Assembly: GCF_030269365.1 (NCBI RefSeq)
Contig: NZ_BSTF01000003.1
Location: 558,001 to 622,000, forward strand
Direction: 5' to 3'
DNA length: 64,000 nt
Origin: Lentzea sp. NBRC 102530
GTDB lineage: Bacteria > Actinomycetota > Actinomycetes > Mycobacteriales > Pseudonocardiaceae
Shown one piece after another: positions 1-8,013 of the stretch; positions within the stretch are counted from its first letter, which is position 1, and each line of letters opens with the position of its first letter. Made by a program: the position numbers and the translations under genes. The notes under the pieces are model-generated. The model was not told the origin of the DNA. It did not search any database and saw only the letters and a program-made list of their open reading frames with translations.

Positions 1-42
1 AGAGCGATGAGCCGAACATGCCGCGTTCCGGAGTCCGGCGCG

Positions 43-459
43 CTAGGCGGCCAGAATCGCGCCGACCCGTTCGATCACGGGACGGGACTCGTGCAGCAGT
101 CGTCCGAGGTTGAGTCCTTTGTCGCCGAGCACGACGAGCAGTGACAAACGGCCGATCGCGTACACGGCCATGTAGCCTTCGCTGCTGAAGACGACGGTTT
201 GGCTGAGCGTGCCCATTCCGATCACCTCCGCCGACTGCCTGGCTATTCCCAGGCTGCTGGCGGCCAGTGCGGAGATGTGCGCGGGATCGACGTTCTTGGC
301 GACGTCGGCGACGATGGGAATGCCGTCGGACGCGGCGATCATGGTGTCGGTCACTCCGGCGACGGCTTCGCGGAGTTTCCGCATTTCGGCGTTGAGGGCG
401 TCGTAGTCCAGTTCGCTCCAGTCCTGAATGGGGAAGGGCGAACCGCTCAAGACCAACAT
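43..459 (-). CDS. Roadblock/LC7-domain protein
   Basis: 138 aa if begun at the ATG at 459; an open frame runs further upstream but the extension is arginine/proline-rich shadow sequence. The region around residues 25-115 looks like a roadblock/LC7 fold: helix, then a strand with ASDGIPIVADV, a helix, and the strands FSSEGYMAVYAIG and LSLLVVLGDKG. In actinomycetes such proteins act as small regulatory partners of Ras-like GTPases and their sensors. No GTPase is visible here, but the window starts just beyond its stop. The upstream same-strand neighbour is DUF4388-like, 16 bp away, so they are probably one operon. The partner is unknown. Confidence 0.75.
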   Translation of the reverse strand: MLVLSGSPFPIQDWSELDYDALNAEMRKLREAVAGVTDTMIAASDGIPIVADVAKNVDPAHISALAASSLGIARQSAEVIGMGTLSQTVVFSSEGYMAVYAIGRLSLLVVLGDKGLNLGRLLHESRPVIERVGAILAA

Positions 460-475
460 TCCACCTCCGGCGGGT

Positions 476-1297
476 TCAGGCGATTCCCGAGTTCGACAAC
501 GCCTGCCCCGGCTGGCGCAGGGGCAGTGAACTCGGCTGGGTGGTGCCGACGTCCTGAGCAGTGGCTTTGCGGGGACGCAACCGGGAGAGCCCCCACCGTG
601 AGAAGCCGGACGACGTCGCGGGCGCGACGACCTCCAGCAGGCCGGCACCGAGCATCCGGGACACCTCGACCGTGACGGGGTGCAACCCGCGTCCGAGCGA
701 GAAGGCCAGGTCCCGGGCGGTCCGCCGCCCGGTGGCGAGCGCCATGATCTCCCATTGCCCCTCCGTGGCAGCCTTCTTGTCCGTGGCCACCAGCCGGTCC
801 CGATAAGGCGACACGGCAACCGGCAGCCCGGCCACGCCTTTCATCAGAACCGCCGTTTCCGACAACAACAGGTCCACCGCGATGCCGTTCCTCGCGGGCA
901 AAAGAGGTGAATCGGCGTTCTCGTCCAGAAAACACCGTTCAACCTCACCGGCCACGACGGCGAACGTCCCGTCACGAATGGCGCCGGCCGCACAACGCTG
1001 GATCTCGGCAGAACCGATCACCCCACGTCCGACGAGTGCCGCGTGCAACGACCGCATCTTGACACTGCTCACCAGTGCCGCGATCCAGTCGTTCTCCTTG
1101 ATCCGTCCGGATCGCCGCAACAGCGTTTCGATCCCGGGCGAACCGGGACTGTCCACACCCACCACGGCGCCGTCGCGCAAATGAAACAGTCCACCCGCGT
1201 TGCCGGCAACGCGCAAAGCGCCGGTGACTCGATCCGCCTGGCACTGCGTCAGGGCGTACGCGAGGACGTCGAATGAGGTTCGATTGTCGCGTCTCAG
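476..1297 (-). CDS. DUF4388 (PATAN)-like signalling protein, probable CTG start
   Basis: The frame is open from a stop at 1301-1303. The only conventional start is TTG at 1216 (246 aa), but codons upstream of it encode a convincing domain start: DVLAYALTQ, then RVTGALRVAGNAGGLFHLRD. This matches the DUF4388 pattern (helix, TG-x-L strand, G-x-L-x-x-x-DG). No ATG, GTG or TTG lies between the stop and 1216. A CTG at 1297 sits 6 nt after GGAG, giving about 273 aa, and I use it here. The C-terminal half has a winged-helix feel (TGRRTARDLAFSLGRGLHPV). It is likely co-transcribed with the downstream roadblock gene. The function is unknown. Confidence 0.6.
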   Translation of the reverse strand: MRRDNRTSFDVLAYALTQCQADRVTGALRVAGNAGGLFHLRDGAVVGVDSPGSPGIETLLRRSGRIKENDWIAALVSSVKMRSLHAALVGRGVIGSAEIQRCAAGAIRDGTFAVVAGEVERCFLDENADSPLLPARNGIAVDLLLSETAVLMKGVAGLPVAVSPYRDRLVATDKKAATEGQWEIMALATGRRTARDLAFSLGRGLHPVTVEVSRMLGAGLLEVVAPATSSGFSRWGLSRLRPRKATAQDVGTTQPSSLPLRQPGQALSNSGIA

Positions 1298-1530
1298 AGG
1301 TCACTCCGGGTTAAATCGGACTTACCGAGCGGGTATGTGACGAGCTGATCATTCGATCGAGGTACACGGCCTATATCGAAAGAGCGACTGGCCGGGTTAC
1401 TTCTTACCCGCAGAAACCGTCCGTGTCGCTTAAGCATCACACGATCGAGTGAAGCATTCCACGGCGCGCAGCAACCTTGTTTTCATTCTCTATCCATTGG
1501 ATTCGCACAGGTGGGTCGACGGCGACCCGC

Positions 1531-1962
1531 TCACCGCTGGGCGGACCCGATCCGTTGCCGAACCGCCTCGACGAAGTCCTCGCCCAGCGGCGTGCCGGTC
1601 AGCGACGCGCCGCGGTAGGCCGCACACGGCACGCTGGAACCGTCGGTCAGCACGAGGTTGACGCGCTGCATCCCCAGGACGTTCTCCCGCTCGACGTCGG
1701 CGATCCGGTCCCAGGTGAGGTGGTGGTCGCGCCAAGGGTTGCGCACGACGACCTTCTCGGGAGTGAGCACCACGCACACACGCCACAGCTGCCAGATGCC
1801 GAACAACGTGCCCAGGACGTAGAGAGCGCCGCCCATGGCCACCAACGTCGAGTCGCCGAAGTTGACCGCGAGGCGCCAGGGCACCACCACCACGCCCAGA
1901 ACCATGATGGCCGTGACGAACCAGCGTGGACCTCGCCGGGCAAAGGTCACGTGCTCCCCCAT
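1531..1962 (-). CDS. Small membrane protein with PH-like domain
   Basis: 143 aa starting at the ATG at 1962, chosen because GGGAGGA lies just upstream. Two transmembrane segments occupy about residues 16-34 and 40-62. They are followed by a soluble strand-rich region (VVLTPEKVVVRNPWRDH, then VNLVLTDGSSVP) typical of the bacterial PH-like domain in actinobacterial membrane proteins of this size. The role is unknown. It lies alone between the DUF4388 gene and tRNA-Gly and reads in the same direction as both. The call rests on topology and motif style only. Confidence 0.65.
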   Translation of the reverse strand: MGEHVTFARRGPRWFVTAIMVLGVVVVPWRLAVNFGDSTLVAMGGALYVLGTLFGIWQLWRVCVVLTPEKVVVRNPWRDHHLTWDRIADVERENVLGMQRVNLVLTDGSSVPCAAYRGASLTGTPLGEDFVEAVRQRIGSAQR

Positions 1963-2047
1963 GCGTCCTCCCTCTCTCGCGAGAGTCACGCGGGGCGGGG
2001 CGGAAAGGTTGCCCGGTGCAGGCCGTCGGCATGGCCCGGAAAACACC

Positions 2048-2089
2048 GAAGCCGGTGTGCGACTGCGAAAGCAGACGCACACCGGCTTC
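2048..2089 (-). terminator. Terminator of tRNA-Gly
   Basis: A 14-bp perfect stem (2048-2061 with 2076-2089) is capped by a second 4-bp stem with a GAAA tetraloop. On the minus strand it follows the tRNA 3' end and runs into GTGTTTTCC. This is one of the strongest hairpins in the window. Confidence 0.85.
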
Positions 2090-2094
2090 GGGTC

Positions 2095-2168
2095 TGGAGC
2101 GGGTGACGGGAATCGAACCCGCCTCTACAGCTTGGGAAGCTGTCGTTCTACCAATGAACTACACCCGC
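2095..2168 (-). tRNA. tRNA-Gly (anticodon CCC), CCA encoded
   Basis: The minus-strand cloverleaf has acceptor strands GCGGGTG (from 2168) and CACCCGC. The anticodon stem-loop is ACAGC-TTCCCAA-GCTGT, so the anticodon is CCC, reading GGG glycine codons. The T arm contains GGTTCGATTCC. The discriminator T at 2098 is followed directly by an encoded CCA (2097-2095). The body is 71 nt, normal for tRNA-Gly. Confidence 0.95.
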
Positions 2169-2253
2169 GTGAGCCAAGCTCGTTGCCGATCATACACAGA
2201 GGGGCAACGAGCGGTGCGCCCGTCCGCCCCACGGCGTCGGTTAGCCTGTCCGG

Positions 2254-2835
2254 GTGCTGCTGAGTGACCAGGATCTGCGCAAAGAGGTCGAGTCCGGCCG
2301 TCTGCTCCTCGACCCGTTCGACGTGGAGATGCTCCAGCCGTCGAGCATCGACGTGCGGCTGGACCGGTTCTTCCGGGTCTTCAACAACACCAGGTACACG
2401 CACATCGATCCGGCGCAGCAGCAGGACGACCTGACGAGTCTCATCGAGACGCCGGCGGGCGAGCAGTTCGTGCTGCACCCCGGTGAGTTCGTGCTCGGCA
2501 GCACCTACGAGATGGTCACGCTGCCGGACGACCTGGCGGGCCGGCTCGAGGGCAAGTCGAGCCTCGGCCGGCTCGGACTGCTCACGCACTCCACGGCGGG
2601 CTTCATCGACCCCGGGTTCTCCGGCCACATCACGCTGGAGCTGTCGAACGTCGCCAACCTGCCGATCACGTTGCACCCCGGCATGAAGATCGGGCAGCTC
2701 TGCCTGTTCAAGCTCAGCAGCCCGGCGGAGCACCCGTACGGCTCGAAGCAGGCCGGCAGCCGCTACCAGGGCCAGCGCGGGCCGACGCCCAGCCGCGCGT
2801 ACCTGAACTTCCATCAGACCGACACGCGCCGCTAG
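2254..2835 (+). CDS. dcd: dCTP deaminase (probably bifunctional dCTP deaminase/dUTPase)
   Basis: 193 aa from GTG 2254 ([21 protein letters not shown], the classic Dcd N-terminus). It converts dCTP to dUTP and ammonia. The actinobacterial forms of this length characterised in Mycobacterium also hydrolyse dUTP to dUMP, supplying thymidylate synthesis. Core motifs are present: SSIDVRLD near residue 30, [18 protein letters not shown] near 99-116 (deaminase active site) and GQRGPTPSR near the C-terminus. The stop codon TAG overlaps the convergent CDF gene's TAG in one CTAG (2832-2835). Confidence 0.95.
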   Translation: MLLSDQDLRKEVESGRLLLDPFDVEMLQPSSIDVRLDRFFRVFNNTRYTHIDPAQQQDDLTSLIETPAGEQFVLHPGEFVLGSTYEMVTLPDDLAGRLEGKSSLGRLGLLTHSTAGFIDPGFSGHITLELSNVANLPITLHPGMKIGQLCLFKLSSPAEHPYGSKQAGSRYQGQRGPTPSRAYLNFHQTDTRR

Positions 2836-3818
2836 TCGGCGGAGAGGTCGCCGTAGCGCTCCAGCACGCGGCGGCGCAGGTCCGGGTCGGTGCGCGGGAC
2901 GGGTTCCAGGAAGATCTCGTCGAGGTCGGGGAACTCGGCCCGCAGTTCGGACGACACGCGCACGCACGCGTCTTCCAGCTGGTGCGCGGTGAGCGAGTCG
3001 TCGAAGTCCAGGCGGGCGCACAGCAGCACGCGGTCGGTGCCGATGAGCATCGTCAGGACGTCCACCACGGCGTCGACCTCGGGCACCCCGGTCAGGCGCC
3101 GCCAGATCGCCTTCACCATCACCGGGTCGGCCTGGCGTCCGATCAGCAGGCCCTGGTTGGTGCGGGCCAGGGTGTACGCGACGAGCGCCAGCAGGACGCC
3201 GATCGCCAGCGACGCGAGGCCGTCCCACACCGACGAACCGGTCAGCTGGTGCAGGCCGAGGCCGGCGAACGCCAGCACCAGACCGGTCAGGGCCGCCGAG
3301 TCCTCCAGGAAGACGGTCTTCACGGTCGGGTCGTCGGACACGCGCAGGAAGTCCCAGAACCCGCGGCCGTGCGCGGCGGACTCGGAGCGGACCTGCCGGA
3401 ACGCCTGCGTCCACGAGATCGACTCCAGCACGAACGCCAGGCCCAGCACGATGTAGCCGACCAACGGCCGGGTCTGTTCCTCCGGCTCGCCGAAGACAGT
3501 GCGGAAACCCTCGTAGAACGCGAACATCGCGCCCGAGGCGAAGATCGAGACCGCGGCGAGCAGCGACCAGAAGTACCGCTCCTTGCCGTAGCCGAACGGG
3601 TGCCGGCGGTCGGCGGGACGGTCCGAGCGGCGCAGGGCGGTCAGCAGCAACGCCTCGGTGAACGTGTCGGCCACCGAGTGAGCGGCTTCGGACAGGATCG
3701 CGGCCGATCCGGTCACTATGCCCGCTATGGCCTTCATGACCGCAATAGCCAGGTTGACCAGCAACGCGAGGACGACGGTCAGCGTGCTTTCGCCCGAGCC
3801 CTGCGGCTTCTCGCTCAT
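2832..3818 (-). CDS. Cation diffusion facilitator (CDF) metal efflux transporter
   Basis: 328 aa from the ATG at 3818. CDF proteins export Zn2+, Co2+, Fe2+ or Mn2+ by proton antiport. After a short N-terminus there are six predicted membrane spans. The hallmark TM2 sequence [14 protein letters not shown] carries the metal-coordinating H-x3-D, and the span after [10 protein letters not shown] continues the family pattern. The C-terminal 90 residues form the ZT-dimer-like cytoplasmic domain. The metal cannot be told from sequence. It shares a CTAG with dcd at its 3' end and is divergent from the MarR gene. Confidence 0.88.
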   Translation of the reverse strand: MSEKPQGSGESTLTVVLALLVNLAIAVMKAIAGIVTGSAAILSEAAHSVADTFTEALLLTALRRSDRPADRRHPFGYGKERYFWSLLAAVSIFASGAMFAFYEGFRTVFGEPEEQTRPLVGYIVLGLAFVLESISWTQAFRQVRSESAAHGRGFWDFLRVSDDPTVKTVFLEDSAALTGLVLAFAGLGLHQLTGSSVWDGLASLAIGVLLALVAYTLARTNQGLLIGRQADPVMVKAIWRRLTGVPEVDAVVDVLTMLIGTDRVLLCARLDFDDSLTAHQLEDACVRVSSELRAEFPDLDEIFLEPVPRTDPDLRRRVLERYGDLSAD

Positions 3819-3913
3819 GTCGATCAGCCTAGGCCGCCAAGGGCGAACCACCCGTTCACTACTGCATTCGAGTGACATTCGGAGCGAAGAGCAACATCCC
3901 GCACGGCCCAGGT

Positions 3914-4001
3914 GTCTTACATGCGGGATCTGCACCGGGGGGACGCTGATCACCAGGGGGTAAGACGGAACGGCCCGCGTCCGGGAGAGACGCGGGCCGT
4001 T
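3914..4001. ncRNA. Candidate structured RNA: base-paired domain followed by terminator-like hairpin
   Basis: The 213-bp region between divergent genes contains GTCTTAC (3914-3920) pairing with GTAAGAC (3960-3966). This encloses about 39 nt including two runs of G. It is followed after 2 nt by a 13-bp perfect hairpin (3969-3981 with 3989-4001). No gene ends here on either strand, so the hairpin is not an ordinary gene-end terminator. On the plus strand it precedes the MarR start by 29 nt; on the minus strand it lies in the potential CDF leader. It could be an attenuator or a small RNA. I recognise no known RNA family. Confidence 0.4.
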
Positions 4002-4030
4002 CTGCATGCGGGCGCAACTACCATCGTGGG

Positions 4031-4582
4031 ATGGGAAAGCGTGGTGCGGACGACACCGACGCCGAGGTCGAGGCGTGGAGGGCCATGGTTCCGGCGATCG
4101 ATCCGGTGGTCGAGGGCGTGGTCGACCGGGTGCACCAGATCAGCAAGTACCTCGACTTCCTCGCCACGGAGATCGCCGCGCCGCACGGCCTCAACCGCGC
4201 GGACTACGAGATCCTCGCCCGGCTCTTCTGGATCGGGCCGCCGCACCGCCTCACGCCCAAGCAGCTCGCGAACGGCACGCTGAGCCCGGCCACCACGATC
4301 ACGAGCAGGCTCGACCGGCTGGAGAAGGCGGGCCTCGTCGTCCGCGAACTCGACCCGGCCGACCGCCGGTCGCTACCCGCCACGCTGACGGACGAGGGCC
4401 GCGAGATCTTCCTGCGGATCGTCGCGGGGCAGGCGGAACGCGAGCGCGACCTCTTCACCGCGCTGCCCGGCGGTGACCTCGAGAACCTGCGCGACCTGCT
4501 GCGCCAGGTCATGGAGGTGCTGTCCGGCGAACTGGGCCCCGCGCACCGTCGCACCCGGCTCGCACTCGACGGCAAGGAGTAA
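4031..4582 (+). CDS. MarR-family transcriptional regulator
   Basis: 183 aa from ATG 4031. The winged helix-turn-helix runs from about residue 60 (LNRADYEILARLFW) through the recognition region LSPATTITSRLDRLEKAGLV. It is followed by the MarR wing motif DPADRRSLPATLTDEGRE and a C-terminal dimerisation helix. The N-terminal 40 residues before the MarR core are a little longer than usual. Ligand and targets are unknown. Imperfect repeats just downstream at 4587-4617 could be its operator if it controls the next gene. Confidence 0.88.
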   Translation: MGKRGADDTDAEVEAWRAMVPAIDPVVEGVVDRVHQISKYLDFLATEIAAPHGLNRADYEILARLFWIGPPHRLTPKQLANGTLSPATTITSRLDRLEKAGLVVRELDPADRRSLPATLTDEGREIFLRIVAGQAERERDLFTALPGGDLENLRDLLRQVMEVLSGELGPAHRRTRLALDGKE

Positions 4583-4586
4583 TTGC

Positions 4587-4617
4587 TACGAACTCGTACT
4601 ATCCGATATCGTGCTAA
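4587..4617. promoter_or_regulatory. Operator-like repeats upstream of LAXTG gene
   Basis: A palindrome TACGA-AC-TCGTA (4587-4598) and the palindrome CGATATCG (4604-4611) lie in a short AT-richer stretch. On the minus strand they read as two imperfect direct copies, TAGCACGATATCG and TAGTACGAGTTCG. The arrangement resembles MarR-type operators. Regulation by the adjacent MarR protein is inference. Confidence 0.4.
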
Positions 4618-4735
4618 ACGAGAGGGAGGGGTGCGAGATGGGTGGCTATCCACTGTCCGAGTGATCGGGATCACGCAACGCTGGTCCCCCGGTGTTCCGG
4701 TGTCCAATGTGGAGCAATCGGGCACTGGGGGATCG

Positions 4736-5134
4736 GTGAAGAAGTTCTTCGCCGCTGCGCAGGACGAGACGATCACCGTCGAAGACCTGTTCTGCATCGA
4801 CCGCGACGGTGACAACGCCTTCACCGCCGGTGAGAACGTCCGCGCGAACGGGCCCGGCGTGCAGATCCGCGTGCAGGGTGCCGGCGAGCTCGTCGGCACC
4901 TACCCGACCGGTCCGGACGGCCGCTACAAGGCCGTGCTGCCCGAGGGGCCGCAGTACGTCACGAGCAACCTGGAGACGGACTACTCCAGCACGAAGATCG
5001 GGCACGACGCCTCGGAGTCCAGGACGGGTCTCGCGTCGACCGGTGCGTCCGTGTTCGGCTTCCTCGGCCTCGGCGCGCTGCTGCTCGCGGGCGGTGCGGC
5101 AGCGTTCTTCGTGGCGCGTCGCCGCCGGGCCTGA
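4736..5134 (+). CDS. LAXTG-type wall-anchored protein, apparently lacking a signal peptide
   Basis: 132 aa if begun at GTG 4736; the frame stays open to 4583 but gives no better start. Residues 10-95 resemble a SdrD_B/SpaA-like beta-sandwich (CIDRDGDNAFTAGENV, then GTYPTGPDGRYKAVLPEG). The C-terminus is a textbook sortase signal: LASTG, a 20-residue hydrophobic span, then RRRRA. LAXTG is the class E sortase motif of actinomycetes. No signal peptide is visible in any in-frame extension, so it may be an N-terminally truncated remnant or have a start I cannot see. Confidence 0.6.
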   Translation: MKKFFAAAQDETITVEDLFCIDRDGDNAFTAGENVRANGPGVQIRVQGAGELVGTYPTGPDGRYKAVLPEGPQYVTSNLETDYSSTKIGHDASESRTGLASTGASVFGFLGLGALLLAGGAAAFFVARRRRA

Positions 5135-5166
5135 CCACTTAGGACCCGTCACGGTTAGTCTGCGGC

Positions 5167-5547
5167 ATGGGCATCTTGGTGCAAGTGCTGCTGACTGCCG
5201 TGGCGGTCTGGGTGTCGACCGCCCTCCCCGGCATCGACCTGGGCGAGGGCTCCACCGGTTCGAGGATCCTCACGCTGATCGGTGTCGCGGTGATCTTCGG
5301 CCTGGTCAACGCGATCGTGAAGCCGGTCGTGAAGTTCTTCGGCTGCCTGTTCTACCTGCTGACGCTCGGCCTGATCGGGCTCGTGGTGAACGCGCTGCTG
5401 TTCATGCTCACCGGGTGGCTGGCCGAGCAGTTCGACCTGCCGTTCCGCGTCGACGGCTTCTGGCCCGCGTTCTGGGGCGCGATCATCGTCGCCCTGACCG
5501 GCTGGGTGCTGAACGTGGTCTACGACAAGATCACCGACAACGACTAG
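5167..5547 (+). CDS. Phage-holin-family (mycobacterial holin-like) membrane protein
   Basis: 126 aa from ATG 5167. It has four hydrophobic segments at roughly 3-20, 33-52, 55-82 and 93-120, with the conserved GLVNAIVKPVVKFF, then YLLTLGLIGLVVNAL. This is the common chromosomal actinobacterial and cyanobacterial 'phage holin family' protein, not a sign of prophage. The true function is unknown. It ends 12 bp before a bidirectional terminator shared with the convergent etfD-like gene. Confidence 0.8.
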   Translation: MGILVQVLLTAVAVWVSTALPGIDLGEGSTGSRILTLIGVAVIFGLVNAIVKPVVKFFGCLFYLLTLGLIGLVVNALLFMLTGWLAEQFDLPFRVDGFWPAFWGAIIVALTGWVLNVVYDKITDND

Positions 5548-5559
5548 GCACACCAACGA

Positions 5560-5594
5560 AAAGGCCCTCGGTCCACAACGGACCGAGGGCCTTT
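5560..5594. terminator. Bidirectional terminator
   Basis: A 15-bp perfect stem (5560-5574 with 5580-5594) has a 5-nt loop and AAA/TTT ends. It sits between the convergent holin-like and etfD-like genes and serves both. Confidence 0.9.
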
Positions 5595-5606
5595 CTCGTG
5601 TGACGG

Positions 5607-7868
5607 TCAGACCTTCGACTTGTCCTCGTCCGGCAGCGGCGTGCCGGTGGGGACCTCGTCGGTCGGGGTGTCCTTCTTCTCGGTGCCGCGGCGCACCGAC
5701 TCCAGCAGCATCTGCGCCACGTCCACGACCTCGACGTGCGCACCGGCCTGGCCGTCGGACTGCCGCGCGGTCACGCCGTCGGTCAGCATCACGCGGCAGA
5801 ACGGGCAGCCCGTCGCGATCTTCGACGGCGCGGTGCCGAGCGCCTCGTCCACGCGGTCGAGGTTGATGCGCTTGCCGATCCGCTCCTCCATCCACATGCG
5901 CGCGCCACCGGCACCGCAGCACATGGACCGCTCCTCGTGGCGCGGCATCTCGCGCAGCTTCGCGCCCGACGCCCCGATGAGCTCACGCGGTGCCTCGTAG
6001 ACCTTGTTGTGGCGGCCCAGGTAGCACGGGTCGTGGTAGGTGACGTCCTCGGTGACCGGCGCGACCGGCACCAGACGGCGTTCGCGCACCAGCTTGTTCA
6101 GCAGCTGCGTGTGGTGCACGACCTCGTACGTGCCGCCGACCGACGGGTACTCGTTGGCCAGCGTGTTGAAGCAGTGCGCGCAGGTCACGACGATCTTGCG
6201 CTGACCGGCGGGCCGGTCCTCGAACACCGAGTTGAGCACCTCGACGTTCTGCTGCGCGAGCATCTGGAACAGGAACTCGTTGCCGGCACGGCGGGCCGGG
6301 TCACCGGTGCAGGTCTCCTCCGGGCCGAGCACCGTGTACTTCACGTCCGCGGTGTGCAGCAGTTCGGCGACGGCGCGCGTGGTCTTCTTCGCGCGGTCCT
6401 CGAACGCACCGGCGCAGCCGACCCAGAACAGGTACTCGGCGTCGCCGAGTTCGCCGTCGAAGACCGGCACCTCGAACTCGAGACCCTCGGTCCACGCCAG
6501 GCGGTCCTTGGCGTTCTGGCCCCACGGGTTGCCCTTGTTCTCCAGGTTCTTGAACATCCCGCCGAGCTCGGTCGGGAAGTTCGACTCGATCAGCACCTGG
6601 TAGCGGCGCATGTCGACGATGTGGTCGACGTGCTCGATGTCCACCGGGCACTGCTCGACGCACGCGCCGCAGGTCGTGCACGACCACAGCACCTCGGGGT
6701 CGATGACGCCGAGCTCGTCCGGGCCGCCGATCAGCGGGCGCTCGGCCTCGGCCATCGCCAGCACGTCGATGGACTCGAGGCGCTTCTTGTAGTCCTCGTA
6801 CTTGTCCTCGGTCAGACCGACCTCGTCACCGGCCATGTCCTTCGAGCCGCCGGCCAGCAGGTACGGCGCCTTGGCGTACGCGTGGTCGCGCAGCTGCGTG
6901 ATGACCAGCTTGGGGGACAACGGCTTGCCGGTGTTCCAGGCCGGGCACTGCGACTGGCAGCGTCCGCACTCGGTGCAGGTGGAGAAGTCGAGCCAGCCCT
7001 TCCAGCTGAAGTCCTCGACCTTGCCGACGCCGAACACGTCCTTGTCGGGGTCGGCCTCCTCGAGGTCCAGGACCTTGCCGCCGGACATCATCGGCTTCAG
7101 CGCACCCAGGGCGACGCCGCCGTCGTCCTCGCGCTTGAAGTAGATGTTGAAGAACGCCGAGAACCGGTGCCAGGCGACGCCCATCGTGAGGTTGCGCCCG
7201 ACGACGACCAGCCAGATCATGCCGCTCAGCAGCTTGACCAGTGCCATCACCGACACCCAGATGGGCGCGGCGGGCAGGATCTGCGCGAGCGGCTGCGTCA
7301 CGAACGACGTCCACAGCGGGGCGGACTCGAGGCCGCTCGACTGCTTGAACGCCTTGACCATGAGGATGCCGATGCCCTCGATGATCACGACCGCCTCGAC
7401 GAAGTAGGCGGACTTGAAGTCGGAACCCTGGAAGCGGGAGACCCGGTCGGCGCGGCGCGGGTGGTTGCGCTGGCGGATGACCGCGAGGGCCACGCCACCG
7501 ACGACGGTGCCGAGACCCAGCAGTTCGATCAGCAGCAGCCAGACCGACCACGTGCCGATGATCGGCCAGTGGAAGTGCGGGTCGAACACCTCGCCGTACG
7601 CCTCGAACAGCACCGCGGAGCCGATGAGGAAGCCCCACATCACCATCCAGTGCCACGGGGCGACCGAGCGGAACTTCGCCATTCTGGTGTGCGCGACGAA
7701 CTCGACGATCATCGTCTTCATGCGCGGCACGAACGGCCCGAACCGGGTGCCGTCCGGCTGACCGAGTCGGATGATCTTGATCTGCTTCAGCACCCCGGCG
7801 ACGAACACGCCCCAGGCGACGACGCTCACCGCCACGGCGACGAGTCCGAGAACCAGCTGGAGGGTCAT
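5607..7868 (-). CDS. etfD: Membrane Fe-S oxidoreductase, EtfD-like (electron transfer flavoprotein dehydrogenase)
   Basis: 753 aa from ATG 7868. N-terminal membrane spans cover residues 1-240, matching a heme-type NarI-like region. Two 4Fe-4S ferredoxin motifs follow: CTECGRCQSQCPAW (about 298-311) and CTTCGACVEQCP (about 397-408). Two CCG-type domains come next, with VGCAGAFEDR, CAHCFNTLANE, HDPCYLGRHN and CCGAGGARMWMEE. This is the architecture of M. tuberculosis Rv0338c, shown to be the membrane oxidoreductase accepting electrons from ETF during fatty acid beta-oxidation. The gene symbol is by that similarity. A perfect palindrome lies 18 bp upstream. Confidence 0.85.
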   Translation of the reverse strand: MTLQLVLGLVAVAVSVVAWGVFVAGVLKQIKIIRLGQPDGTRFGPFVPRMKTMIVEFVAHTRMAKFRSVAPWHWMVMWGFLIGSAVLFEAYGEVFDPHFHWPIIGTWSVWLLLIELLGLGTVVGGVALAVIRQRNHPRRADRVSRFQGSDFKSAYFVEAVVIIEGIGILMVKAFKQSSGLESAPLWTSFVTQPLAQILPAAPIWVSVMALVKLLSGMIWLVVVGRNLTMGVAWHRFSAFFNIYFKREDDGGVALGALKPMMSGGKVLDLEEADPDKDVFGVGKVEDFSWKGWLDFSTCTECGRCQSQCPAWNTGKPLSPKLVITQLRDHAYAKAPYLLAGGSKDMAGDEVGLTEDKYEDYKKRLESIDVLAMAEAERPLIGGPDELGVIDPEVLWSCTTCGACVEQCPVDIEHVDHIVDMRRYQVLIESNFPTELGGMFKNLENKGNPWGQNAKDRLAWTEGLEFEVPVFDGELGDAEYLFWVGCAGAFEDRAKKTTRAVAELLHTADVKYTVLGPEETCTGDPARRAGNEFLFQMLAQQNVEVLNSVFEDRPAGQRKIVVTCAHCFNTLANEYPSVGGTYEVVHHTQLLNKLVRERRLVPVAPVTEDVTYHDPCYLGRHNKVYEAPRELIGASGAKLREMPRHEERSMCCGAGGARMWMEERIGKRINLDRVDEALGTAPSKIATGCPFCRVMLTDGVTARQSDGQAGAHVEVVDVAQMLLESVRRGTEKKDTPTDEVPTGTPLPDEDKSKV

Positions 7869-7885
7869 GGCGGGAGTCTAGGCCA

Positions 7886-7903
7886 GGTTACTGCTGAGTA
7901 ACC
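7886..7903. promoter_or_regulatory. Palindromic operator upstream of etfD-like gene
   Basis: GGTTACT-GCTG-AGTAACC is a perfect 7-bp inverted repeat whose near edge is 18 bp from the ATG. It suits a dimeric regulator such as a TetR-type protein. The regulator is not identified. Confidence 0.55.
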
Positions 7904-7945
7904 ACTTGGACGTGGCCGGTGTCTCCTCACGTACCGGTCAAGTAC

Positions 7946-7970
7946 CCATAAGTTGATCAAAAACTTATGG
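7946..7970. promoter_or_regulatory. Palindromic operator upstream of SMR/TetR operon
   Basis: CCATAAGTT (7946-7954) and AACTTATGG (7962-7970) form a perfect 9-bp inverted repeat with a 7-nt spacer, in AT-rich DNA 43 bp upstream of the SMR start. It is the likely site of the TetR protein encoded as the operon's second gene. Confidence 0.6.
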
Positions 7971-8013
7971 AACACTTGTTCAGGTAGTTGTTCTGGGCAG
8001 CCTGGAGGTCGCC

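Noticed and set aside
5167..5547. Prophage signal from a holin-family protein
   Set aside because: This protein is a common chromosomal actinobacterial membrane protein; no phage genes nearby.
5736..7901. 721-codon open frame antisense to the etfD-like gene
   Set aside because: Arg/His/Asp-rich, no recognisable domain, and lies opposite a gene with clear Fe-S motifs. GC-rich third positions create such shadows.
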